Positions 1 to 6,137 of a DNA stretch of 6,167 bases are shown piece after piece; position 1 is the stretch's first letter, and every line of letters begins with the position of its first letter. The translations under genes and the position numbers were made by a program. Location of the stretch: NCBI GenBank assembly GCA_028287605.1, contig JAQBPI010000258.1:1-6167 (forward strand), written 5' to 3'. The notes beneath the pieces are model-generated. The model searched no databases and was not told where the DNA came from. It was given only the letters and a program-made list of their open reading frames with translations. Origin of the DNA: Chloroflexota bacterium (lineage in GTDB: Bacteria > Chloroflexota > Dormibacteria > Aeolococcales > Aeolococcaceae).

Positions 1-425
1 GCGGAGTTCTCGTTGGACGACCCCATCGCGAACTCGTCGCAGTTGGTCCTGCCCACCACCACCGCGCCGGCGTCGAGCAGCCGCTGCACCGCGGTGGCGG
101 TGTAGGGGGGGCGGAAGCCGCGCAGGATCCGCGACCCGGCGGTGGTCTCGGAGCCGTCGAGGCAGAGCACGTCCTTGAGTGCGATCGGGACGCCGCAGAG
201 CGGCGGCGCCGTCGCCGGGTCCTCGGCGAGGCGGCGGTCGGCGGCGGCGGCGGCACGGTCGGCGAGCTCGTCGGTGCGGCCGAGGAACGCGTTCACCTCC
301 GGGTCGAGGGCGGCGATGCGGGCGCGCGAGCGCTCCAGCAGCCCGGCGGCGCTCACCGTGCCCGCCCGCAGCGCGGCGACGCACTCGGCGAGCGTCTCGG
401 GAGTGGCGTCCACGTCAGGCCTCAT
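1..425 (-). CDS. gatA: Asp-tRNA(Asn)/Glu-tRNA(Gln) amidotransferase subunit A, N-terminal part (runs off left edge)
   Basis: This is the amidase subunit of GatCAB, which releases ammonia from glutamine or asparagine to convert Glu-tRNA(Gln) or Asp-tRNA(Asn) to the amide form in the cytoplasm. Only the first 141 or so residues are present (the family is usually about 480-500). Amidase-signature features are visible: the GVPIALKD segment at residues 78-85 holds the predicted catalytic Lys84, followed by TTAGSRIL (94-101), a PPY.ATAVQRL segment, and GRTNCDEFAMGSSNENSA at the edge. The Ser-cisSer part of the catalytic triad lies outside the window. The ATG at 425 overlaps the end of gatC by 11 bases. 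An in-frame GTG at 413, just past the gatC stop, has GAGG six bases upstream and is an equally plausible start. Family assignment is secure; only the start is open. Confidence 0.95.
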   Translation of the reverse strand, partial: MRPDVDATPETLAECVAALRAGTVSAAGLLERSRARIAALDPEVNAFLGRTDELADRAAAAADRRLAEDPATAPPLCGVPIALKDVLCLDGSETTAGSRILRGFRPPYTATAVQRLLDAGAVVVGRTNCDEFAMGSSNENS

Positions 426-708
426 CCTGGATCTGCCCGACGCGGAAGTAGCGGCCGTCGTGGTCGGGGGCGTTGGCCAGCGCGGCGCGCTGCCCGAGCG
501 GAGGGCGGTCCTCGTCCTCCCGCCACACGTTGACCAGCCCGCCCACCTGCGCGGTCTCGGCGACCTGCGAGGTGTCGACCTGGTTGAGCTTCGAGATGTG
601 CTCGAGGATGGCGCCGAGCTCGACCGCCAGCCGCGCCGTCTCCTCCTCGTCGAGGCCGAGACGCGCGAGCATGGCGACGTGGGCCACCTCGTCAGGGGTG
701 AGGGACAT
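415..708 (-). CDS. gatC: Asp-tRNA(Asn)/Glu-tRNA(Gln) amidotransferase subunit C
   Basis: GatC is the small subunit that wraps around and stabilises GatA in the GatCAB amidotransferase. The 97-residue length is normal for the family. The sequence opens with the typical SLTPDEVAHVAMLARLGL helix, followed by a second helix around residues 22-42 (EEETARLAVELGAILEHISKL), the linker Q-VDTSQV, an RPP (68-70) and the conserved ALANAPDHDGRYFRV block (76-90) that ends most GatC proteins. It lies nine bases after the GNAT gene and overlaps gatA, so the three genes are probably cotranscribed. gatB is not in the window and may lie further along or elsewhere. No clear Shine-Dalgarno sequence precedes the ATG, so translation may be coupled to the upstream gene. 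Confidence 0.95.
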   Translation of the reverse strand: MSLTPDEVAHVAMLARLGLDEEETARLAVELGAILEHISKLNQVDTSQVAETAQVGGLVNVWREDEDRPPLGQRAALANAPDHDGRYFRVGQIQDEA

Positions 709-717
709 GGGCAGGCA

Positions 718-1185
718 TTATCGGCCGGGCAGCGGCAGCCAGGTGAGCACCGCCTGCTCGGTGGGGGTAAACCCGGCGTTGCGGTAGGCGGCCATGGCCG
801 CCGGATTGTCGTCGCGGGTCCACACGCAGGCGAAGGTGACCTGGCGGTGGCGGAAGAGGGTCATGGCCTCCCGGAGCAGCGCGGTCGCCACCCCGCCGCC
901 GCGCGCCTCAGGCCGCACGTAGAGCTCGGCCACCTCGCCCTCCAGGCCGGTCCCGGGGTCGAAGAGCACGCACCAGCAGAGCCCGATGGCCGTGCCCCCC
1001 TCGTCCCGGGCCACCAGCAGGTGATTCTCGCCGGTGAAGTGATGCCGGGGGAGGGAGGTGCCCCGGGCCAGCTCCTCCCGGGTGTGCTGGGGGTGGGCGT
1101 AGCGCTGCTGCTCGTCGAGGGCCAGCTCGGTGAGCATGGCCCGCACCTCGACGTCGTCCTCGGCCCACAGCCGCTCGATCCGCAC
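718..1185 (-). CDS. GNAT family N-acetyltransferase
   Basis: This is a predicted acetyl-CoA-dependent N-acetyltransferase of the GNAT superfamily with unknown substrate. With the GTG start at 1185 it has 155 residues. Motif A is clear at residues 86-107 (AELYVRPEARGGGVATALL...), containing the acetyl-CoA pyrophosphate loop R-G-G-G-V-A (95-100). Motif B is NPAAMAAYRNAGF (127-139), with the Tyr134 often used as general acid in the family. The N-terminal strand RIERLWAEDD starts right after the chosen GTG, which is why I prefer it. An in-frame GTG at 1245 would add 20 low-information residues and leave only 23 bases to the divergent ybjQ-like gene, although GGGAG lies five bases upstream of it. 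The chosen GTG has no Shine-Dalgarno but sits seven bases after TAGCCT, a possible leaderless arrangement. It is followed after nine bases by gatC; no functional link to GatCAB is known to me. Confidence 0.88.
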   Translation of the reverse strand: MRIERLWAEDDVEVRAMLTELALDEQQRYAHPQHTREELARGTSLPRHHFTGENHLLVARDEGGTAIGLCWCVLFDPGTGLEGEVAELYVRPEARGGGVATALLREAMTLFRHRQVTFACVWTRDDNPAAMAAYRNAGFTPTEQAVLTWLPLPGR

Positions 1186-1192
1186 GAAGAGC

Positions 1193-1198
1193 AGGCTA
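1193..1198 (-). promoter_or_regulatory. Candidate -10 box for the GNAT-gatC-gatA operon
   Basis: Read on the minus strand, TAGCCT fits the TANNNT form of a sigma-70-type -10 element and ends seven bases before the GTG at 1185. That spacing would put the transcription start at or next to the start codon, giving a leaderless mRNA. No good -35 hexamer is seen. This is inferred from position only. Confidence 0.3.
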
Positions 1199-1231
1199 CG
1201 CGCCCCGGCGTCGGGCCCGGCGGCGCGGCCG

Positions 1232-1237
1232 CATACT
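1232..1237 (+). promoter_or_regulatory. Candidate -10 box for the ybjQ-like gene
   Basis: CATACT matches four of six bases of TATAAT and is an AT-rich island in a very GC-rich divergent spacer. It would start transcription near 1244, upstream of the ribosome-binding site at 1256-1261. No convincing -35 element is seen 16-18 bases upstream, so this is tentative. Confidence 0.25.
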
Positions 1238-1255
1238 GCCCCCACCGCCGCTCCC

Positions 1256-1261
1256 GAGGAG
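1256..1261 (+). promoter_or_regulatory. Ribosome-binding site deciding a GTG start
   Basis: GAGGAG lies seven bases before the GTG at 1269. It supports this non-ATG codon as the start of the YbjQ-family protein, whose translation then begins at the usual family N-terminus (MIVATTENLPG). Confidence 0.75.
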
Positions 1262-1268
1262 AACCGCC

Positions 1269-1592
1269 GTGATCGTCGCCACCACCGAGAACCTTCCCGG
1301 CCATCGCGTCACCCGCGTCATCGGACAGGTCTTCGGCCTCACCGTGCGCACCCGTGGACTCGGTGGCAACATCGCCGCCGCCTTCCGCAGCGTCGCCGGG
1401 GGCGAGGTCGCCTCCTACACCAAGCTGCTCGAGGACACCCGCCGCCAGGCCATCGACCGGCTCGTGGAGACGGCCACCGCGGCCGGCGCCAACGCGGTGG
1501 TGATGATGCGCTTCGACAGCTCCGAGATCGGCACCACGATGTCGGAGGTCGTCGCCTACGGGACCGCCGTGGTGGTCGAGCCGGCCGCCTGA
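1269..1592 (+). CDS. YbjQ family (UPF0145 / DUF74) protein
   Basis: This is a 107-residue protein of the YbjQ/UPF0145 family, small cytoplasmic proteins known to form ring-like oligomers and described as putative heavy-metal-binding; the true role is not established. The length equals that of E. coli YbjQ. Family features in order are the N-terminal strand IVATTENLPGHRV, the G-Q-V-F-G-L-T-V segment (19-26), the central helix region with IAAAFRSVAGGEVASYTKLLEDTRRQAI (35-62), then GANAVVMMRFD (73-83) and the terminal GTAVVVEP strand (98-105). Translation starts at GTG with a good ribosome-binding site. Its stop overlaps the start of the next gene as TGATG, so the two proteins are probably made in a coupled way. 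It is transcribed divergently from the GNAT-gatCA operon. Confidence 0.9.
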   Translation: MIVATTENLPGHRVTRVIGQVFGLTVRTRGLGGNIAAAFRSVAGGEVASYTKLLEDTRRQAIDRLVETATAAGANAVVMMRFDSSEIGTTMSEVVAYGTAVVVEPAA

Positions 1593-1834
1593 TGCATCTG
1601 GTGCTGCTCTGGCTCCCCATCGCCGCGGTGGTGCTCGCCGCCGCGGTGGCCACATGGAAGCTGGGCTGGGAGCGCTACCGCCCGGGCCCCACCGGCCCCA
1701 CCATCCCCACCGACGAGGTGCTGGTCGACCCCGAGAGCGGCAGGCGGCAGCGGGTGCACATGGACCCCGCCACCGGCGCCCGCGTCTACGTCGACGAGCC
1801 CGGCCCGCCGTCGCAGCCGGGCGGCGGGCGCTGA
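1592..1834 (+). CDS. Small single-span membrane protein with a two-copy DP-[ST]-G repeat, coupled to the ybjQ-like gene
   Basis: This is an 80-residue protein I cannot assign to a named family. Residues 2-22 (LVLLWLPIAAVVLAAAVA within a 21-residue apolar stretch) form one predicted membrane helix. It is followed by basic residues K23, R28 and R30, suggesting the tail stays in the cytoplasm. A Pro/Gly-rich linker (31-40) leads to two adjacent 12-residue repeats, VDPESGRRQRVH (45-56) and MDPATGARVYVD (57-68), each with D-P-x-[ST]-G-x-R. The C-terminus is Pro/Gly-rich. Its ATG shares the A of the preceding TGA stop, and no separate Shine-Dalgarno is seen, so translational coupling is likely. A plausible role, as inference only, is a membrane anchor or partner for the YbjQ-family protein. 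Confidence 0.75.
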   Translation: MHLVLLWLPIAAVVLAAAVATWKLGWERYRPGPTGPTIPTDEVLVDPESGRRQRVHMDPATGARVYVDEPGPPSQPGGGR

Positions 1835-1860
1835 CACTTCCGCTGTCCGCCCCTCGGTGG

Positions 1861-1866
1861 TACGAC
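1861..1866 (+). promoter_or_regulatory. Candidate -10 box for pcm (leaderless position)
   Basis: TACGAC, in GGTACGACTT, is a -10-like hexamer six bases before the ATG at 1873. That spacing would give a leaderless pcm transcript independent of the upstream pair. It departs from TANNNT at the last base and no -35 is apparent; the CTGACA at 1831-1836 is too far away (24 bases). Confidence 0.25.
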
Positions 1867-1872
1867 TTGGGA

Positions 1873-2553
1873 ATGGGACATGGCGCGGACTTTCTCGGCC
1901 GCCTCTGGGGCGGGGGCGCCGGTGACCAGGCCTCCCGCCGTGCCGAGATGCTCGACCGGCTGCGCCGCGGCGGCGTCCACGACGAGCGGGTGCTGGCGGC
2001 GATGGCGGACGTGCCCCGCGAGGCCTTCGTGATCGAGGGCGACGAGCTGGAGGCCTACGCCGACCGCGCCCTCTCCATCGGCCACGGCCAGACCATCTCC
2101 CAGCCGCTGATGGTCGGGGTGATCGTCCAGGCGCTCCAGCTGCAGCCCGGCGAGCGGGTGCTCGACGTCGGCACCGGCTCCGGCTACCAGGCCGCCGTGA
2201 TCGCCGCCTGCGCCGGCAGGGTGGTCAGCGTGGAGCGCATCGAGGAGCTGGCCTGGAGCGCCCGGGCGCGGCTGGATCGGATGGGCATCGACGTCGAGGT
2301 GGTGGCCGCCGACGGCAGCGCCGGTCTCGACGGCCGCGGGCCGTTCGACGCCATCGCCGTGGGCGCCGCCGCCCCGCGCCCGCCGCTCTCGCTCATCCGG
2401 GCGCTCGCCGACGGCGGCCGGCTGGTGGTGCCGGTGACCGTGGGCGACGAGGGCGAGCGGCTGCTCCGCATCCGGCGCCAGGGCCGCCACTGCGAGATGG
2501 AGGACCTGGGGCCCTGCCGCTTCGTCCGCCTGGTGGGCCGCGAGGGCTACTGA
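1873..2553 (+). CDS. pcm: Protein-L-isoaspartate O-methyltransferase
   Basis: This enzyme transfers a methyl group from S-adenosylmethionine to L-isoaspartyl residues in age-damaged proteins, starting their repair to aspartate. The 226-residue protein aligns along its length with E. coli Pcm (208 residues). Conserved elements are RLRRGGVHDERVLAAMADVPRE (29-50), the family signature GHGQTISQP (70-78), the SAM-binding motif I VLDVGTGSGYQ (96-106), SVER (119-122) with the ribose-binding acid Glu121, DGSAGL (147-152), and GGRLVVPV (181-188). The ATG at 1873 gives a short Gly-rich N-terminal extension. The in-frame ATG at 1948 would begin nearer the family's usual N-terminus. The frame stays open further upstream, but that part only overlaps the membrane-protein gene. 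No usable Shine-Dalgarno is seen at 1873. It sits 38 bases after the membrane-protein gene. Confidence 0.95.
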   Translation: MGHGADFLGRLWGGGAGDQASRRAEMLDRLRRGGVHDERVLAAMADVPREAFVIEGDELEAYADRALSIGHGQTISQPLMVGVIVQALQLQPGERVLDVGTGSGYQAAVIAACAGRVVSVERIEELAWSARARLDRMGIDVEVVAADGSAGLDGRGPFDAIAVGAAAPRPPLSLIRALADGGRLVVPVTVGDEGERLLRIRRQGRHCEMEDLGPCRFVRLVGREGY

Positions 2554-2594
2554 GCGCCCACAGGGGGAAGGCTGTCAGCGACGAAGGAGCTGAT

Positions 2595-2644
2595 GGCCTG
2601 GGGGAGGCCCCCTCCATTGGGCGCGTTAGCGCCCAGAGCCCAAT
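2595..2644. terminator. Hairpin cluster between convergent pcm and NRDE genes, probable bidirectional terminator
   Basis: Several inverted repeats lie where the two genes converge. One has arms GGCCT (2595-2599) and AGGCC (2605-2609). A second is perfect, with TGGGCGC (2618-2624), loop GTTA, and GCGCCCA (2629-2635). A third, competing one pairs ATTGGGC (2616-2622) with GCCCAAT (2638-2644). Neither strand has a run of T after the stem, so factor-independent termination is not certain. The TAA stop of the NRDE gene overlaps the loop of the perfect hairpin. Confidence 0.5.
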
Positions 2645-3342
2645 AGCCCGCTGAGGTCGCCGTGGGCGACCTCGCAGGGGCGTCCCGGGGCGTGGCGGTA
2701 GACGACCGCGCCGGCGTCGGGGACAATCACCGAGGACGCCGACACGGTGCCGTAGAGGTCGCCGTGGACGCAGGCCCACTCCGGGTCGCGGAGCAGGTCC
2801 TCCATCTCCTCCAGCAGGGCGAGCGGCCCGGTGGCGCGGCCGACCGCCTCGTCGAGCCGGACGAGGAGATGCTCGACCCGGGGCTCACCGGGCTGGTCGA
2901 GGTCGTGGACGCTGAGCACGTGCGGCCCCGGCCGCAGCTCGACCACCTCGAGCGAGGCGGCGCCGTGGGCCACCAGCGCCTGGGTCCGGGAGAGGGCGAG
3001 GAGGTTGAAGGGGTTGTACTCGCCGGGGTCGAGGCCGGCCACGAGCCGGCGCACCGCGGCGTCGTCGCCGGCGCCGAGCACCGTCAGCGGCAGCTCGCCC
3101 CGGGAGCGGAGGGCGGGGTCGCGCATCTCCGAGCGGCGGTTGGTGACCGCCGCCACCCGGCCGTCCGCGGCCACCGCCATCCAGGTGCCCCCGGCGACCA
3201 GGTCGCGGCCGCCCGCGATGCGGGGCCGCTCCGCCAGCACCGCGGGCGCCGCCGCCGGGCGGCCGAGGAACTCGTCGCGATTGGCGGCGAGCACCACCGG
3301 GGCGCCGGGCACGCAGCGCCAGGCGATGAGGATGGTGCACAT
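2626..3342 (-). CDS. NRDE / TANGO2 family protein
   Basis: This is a 238-residue member of the NRDE (TANGO2) family, named after its invariant Asn-Arg-Asp-Glu motif. The family resembles N-terminal-nucleophile hydrolases, and members have been linked to lipid and haem handling in eukaryotes, but the bacterial role is not settled. Seen here in order: the MCTI N-terminus with Cys2, the potential nucleophile; ANRDEF (20-25); AGGRDLVAGGTWMAV (43-57); AVTNRR (65-70); SRGELP (80-85); NPFNLL (110-115); and the C-terminal VHGDLYGTVSASSVIV (192-207). GAGGA at 3354-3358 lies eleven bases upstream of the ATG, slightly far but usable. It follows the 115-residue gene after 21 bases, so the two are likely cotranscribed. 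The last codons contain a perfect nine-base inverted repeat (2653-2673). Confidence 0.92.
   Translation of the reverse strand: MCTILIAWRCVPGAPVVLAANRDEFLGRPAAAPAVLAERPRIAGGRDLVAGGTWMAVAADGRVAAVTNRRSEMRDPALRSRGELPLTVLGAGDDAAVRRLVAGLDPGEYNPFNLLALSRTQALVAHGAASLEVVELRPGPHVLSVHDLDQPGEPRVEHLLVRLDEAVGRATGPLALLEEMEDLLRDPEWACVHGDLYGTVSASSVIVPDAGAVVYRHAPGRPCEVAHGDLSGLLGSGR
2653..2673. repeat. Perfect inverted repeat inside the 3' end of the NRDE gene
   Basis: Arms GAGGTCGCC (2653-2661) and GGCGACCTC (2665-2673) flank a GTG loop. In the coding sense they encode EVAHGDL near the C-terminus. It lies about 25-30 bases before the NRDE stop, next to the convergent hairpin cluster, and may add to transcription stopping or mRNA end protection. 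It may also be chance in GC-rich coding DNA. Confidence 0.45.
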
Positions 3343-3363
3343 CGGGAGCCGGTCCTCGGACGG

Positions 3364-3711
3364 TCAGACGGCGGGGACGCGGAACATCCGCACCACCGGG
3401 CCGCCGGGACGCTCCTGGGCCTGGGCAGCCGCCTCGCCGAAGGCGGCCGTCAGGATCCGCCAGGTCTGCGCCTCCTCCGGGGGCTGCTCGAGGCCCAGCC
3501 GGGAGATGGTGACCGCGTACTGGTCGACGCCGTCGGCCCGGTTGGGATAGCGCGATCGGGTGATGCTCACCTTGACGCCCATCTCGGCCAGCTCGACGGT
3601 GTGGCGGCCGGTCTCGTGGGCCACCGGGGGAGCGGTGAAGTCCTCGTCGGCGCGCTGCCGCAGCTCCCGGAGGAGGCTGTCGGCGCTCGGTTCCCGCCCG
3701 TCCTCGCCCAT
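3364..3711 (-). CDS. Hypothetical protein of 115 residues, upstream of the NRDE gene
   Basis: I do not recognise a family. The N-terminus (1-30) is charged and looks helical (SLLRELRQRADEDF). A strand-like part follows, HTVELAEMGVKVSITRSRYP (37-56) and QYAVTISRLG (64-73). Next comes a helix from about 78 to 100 (PEEAQTWRILTAAFGEAAAQAQE), and a last strand VVRMFRVP (106-113). There is no signal peptide or membrane segment, and it looks like a small cytoplasmic alpha/beta protein. Codon use matches the neighbours, and 21 bases separate its stop from the NRDE start, suggesting an operon. No clear Shine-Dalgarno precedes the ATG; TAGGCT ends ten bases upstream and could be a -10 box giving an almost leaderless mRNA. 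It is divergent from dnaK. It is likely a real gene of unknown function. Confidence 0.72.
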   Translation of the reverse strand: MGEDGREPSADSLLRELRQRADEDFTAPPVAHETGRHTVELAEMGVKVSITRSRYPNRADGVDQYAVTISRLGLEQPPEEAQTWRILTAAFGEAAAQAQERPGGPVVRMFRVPAV

Positions 3712-3721
3712 TGCGGGATTG

Positions 3722-3727
3722 AGCCTA
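3722..3727 (-). promoter_or_regulatory. Candidate -10 box for the 115-residue gene and the NRDE gene
   Basis: Read on the minus strand, TAGGCT fits TANNNT and ends ten bases before the ATG at 3711, so the leader would be only a few bases. It lies in the 182-base spacer shared with dnaK. No clear -35 element is seen. Confidence 0.28.
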
Positions 3728-3745
3728 CGCCTCCGGACCCCCGCC

Positions 3746-3779
3746 GGGACTCCCCACCCCCGCCCTCCACGTTTAGAGT
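3746..3779 (+). promoter_or_regulatory. Candidate dnaK promoter
   Basis: Two overlapping readings are possible. As a sigma-70-type promoter, TAGAGT (3774-3779) could be a -10 box, but no TTGACA-like hexamer lies 16-18 bases upstream. As an ECF-type stress promoter, GGGACT (3746-3751), 19 bases and GTT (3771-3773) come close to the GGGAAT-N18-GTT pattern known for the sigma-R/sigma-H group. Transcription would start near 3781-3786, leaving a leader of about 110 bases before dnaK. I see no CIRCE or HAIR operator in the spacer. Confidence 0.35.
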
Positions 3780-3878
3780 GGGCGCCGGCCGCGGTACGCA
3801 GGGAGCACGGCCCCGTGGCCCCGCCCCACTTCGAGGCGCCGGCGCCCGGCCGGGCATCCCAAGACCGTCATCACCCCC

Positions 3879-3883
3879 GGAGG
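3879..3883 (+). promoter_or_regulatory. Ribosome-binding site of dnaK
   Basis: GGAGG lies ten bases before the ATG at 3894. It is the strongest Shine-Dalgarno sequence in the window, in line with a highly translated chaperone gene. Confidence 0.75.
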
Positions 3884-3893
3884 CACCCGTTTC

Positions 3894-5822
<1,929 letters not shown>

Positions 5823-5825
5823 GTG

Positions 5826-5878
5826 CCCGGCAGTTCTGCCGCCGGTTGAGATTCGCGAGGGGCCGCCCTGCCGCCGGT
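5826..5878. repeat. 53-base direct repeat, copy 1
   Basis: This copy begins CCCGGCAGTTCTGCCGCC and ends CTGCCGCCGGT, four bases after the dnaK stop codon. It matches the copy at 5928-5980 at 50 of 53 positions. GGCAG (5829-5833) and CTGCC (5836-5840) form a small inverted repeat near its start. Confidence 0.9.
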
Positions 5879-5980
5879 CGGGATGCTCGGCCGATCTGCC
5901 CCGGGTGGAGAGGCCCGGCAGTTCTGGCCCGGCAGTTCTGCCGCCGGTCGAGATTCGCGTGGGGCCGCTCTGCCGCCGGT
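5836..5980. repeat. Degenerate tandem array with CTG(C/G)C-type anchors
   Basis: Anchors of the form CTGCCGCCGGT or variants begin at 5836, 5868, 5896, 5924, 5938 and 5970, giving unit lengths of 32, 28, 28, 14 and 32 bases. The exact 11-mer CTGCCGCCGGT occurs four times (5836, 5868, 5938, 5970). A 14-base tandem step is seen where CCCGGCAGTTCTG at 5914 recurs at 5928. The pattern suggests expansion by slippage or unequal exchange. Confidence 0.75.
5928..5980. repeat. 53-base direct repeat, copy 2
   Basis: This copy has the same length and order as the copy at 5826-5878, with three single-base differences (T/C, A/T and C/T) at offsets 22, 33 and 42 of the unit. The copies start 102 bases apart. 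A truncated third start, CCCGGCAGTTCTG, precedes it at 5914-5926. Confidence 0.9.
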
Positions 5981-5990
5981 TCTTAACCGG
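5976..5990. repeat. Perfect inverted repeat, CCGGTT / AACCGG
   Basis: Arms CCGGTT (5976-5981) and AACCGG (5985-5990) surround CTT. Its right arm shares three bases with the next, stronger hairpin, so the two structures cannot both form fully. Confidence 0.7.
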
Positions 5991-6012
5991 GGGGAGGCTC
6001 CGCCTCCCCCCG
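5988..6012. terminator. Strong GC hairpin, probable transcription terminator for dnaK
   Basis: Arms GGGGGGAGGC (5989-5998) and GCCTCCCCCC (6002-6011) are exactly complementary around a TCC loop, and C5988 pairs with G6012 to make an 11-base-pair stem. It lies 166 bases after the dnaK stop. No T run follows on either strand, so it may work with Rho, as an RNA 3'-end stabiliser, or as a U-less terminator of the kind proposed in GC-rich bacteria. Confidence 0.5.
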
Positions 6013-6015
6013 CTC

Positions 6016-6058
6016 AGGCCCAAGACATCGTGCGCTGGCGCGCCCGATGCCGGGGCCT
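6016..6058. repeat. Imperfect long hairpin, 15 pairs in three helices
   Basis: Three nested helices are seen: AGGCCC (6016-6021) with GGGCCT (6053-6058), CATCG (6026-6030) with CGATG (6045-6049), and GCGC (6032-6035) with GCGC (6040-6043) around loop TGGC. Small internal loops separate them. It may be a structured RNA 3' end or a cruciform; no known RNA family is recognised. Confidence 0.5.
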
Positions 6059-6137
6059 ACCCCCCTCCACGCCGGCACTCGCCGGCGACGCGCGCGTCGC
6101 GCGCTTGTCGTGACGGGGCCACCGGTAGAGGGACCAC

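Noticed and set aside
1186..1245. The longer GNAT start (GTG at 1245)
   Set aside because: The added 20 residues precede the normal first strand of the fold and leave almost no room for the divergent promoters. GGGAG upstream of it is noted, but it is complementary to the other gene's ribosome-binding region.
142..1272. A 376-codon plus-strand frame across gatA, gatC and the GNAT gene
   Set aside because: It lies antisense to three recognised proteins, and its product is a repetitive His/Gly/Leu-rich chain with no domain.
1654..1872. An upstream extension of pcm to an ATG at 1654
   Set aside because: The extra 73 residues are Arg/Pro/His-rich, unlike any Pcm N-terminus, and overlap the membrane-protein gene in another frame.
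3712..3893. CIRCE (HrcA) or HAIR (HspR) operator before dnaK
   Set aside because: I looked for TTAGCACTC/GAGTGCTAA and CTTGAGT/ACTCAAG pairs. Only isolated fragments such as TTAGAGTG occur, without a matching second arm.
5826..5980. CRISPR array
   Set aside because: The repeats differ in length, are degenerate and have no regular unique spacers of constant size, and no cas gene is present.
5883..6113. A 76-codon open frame in the region after dnaK
   Set aside because: It runs through the repeats and hairpins, has no ribosome-binding site and shows no recognisable protein feature.
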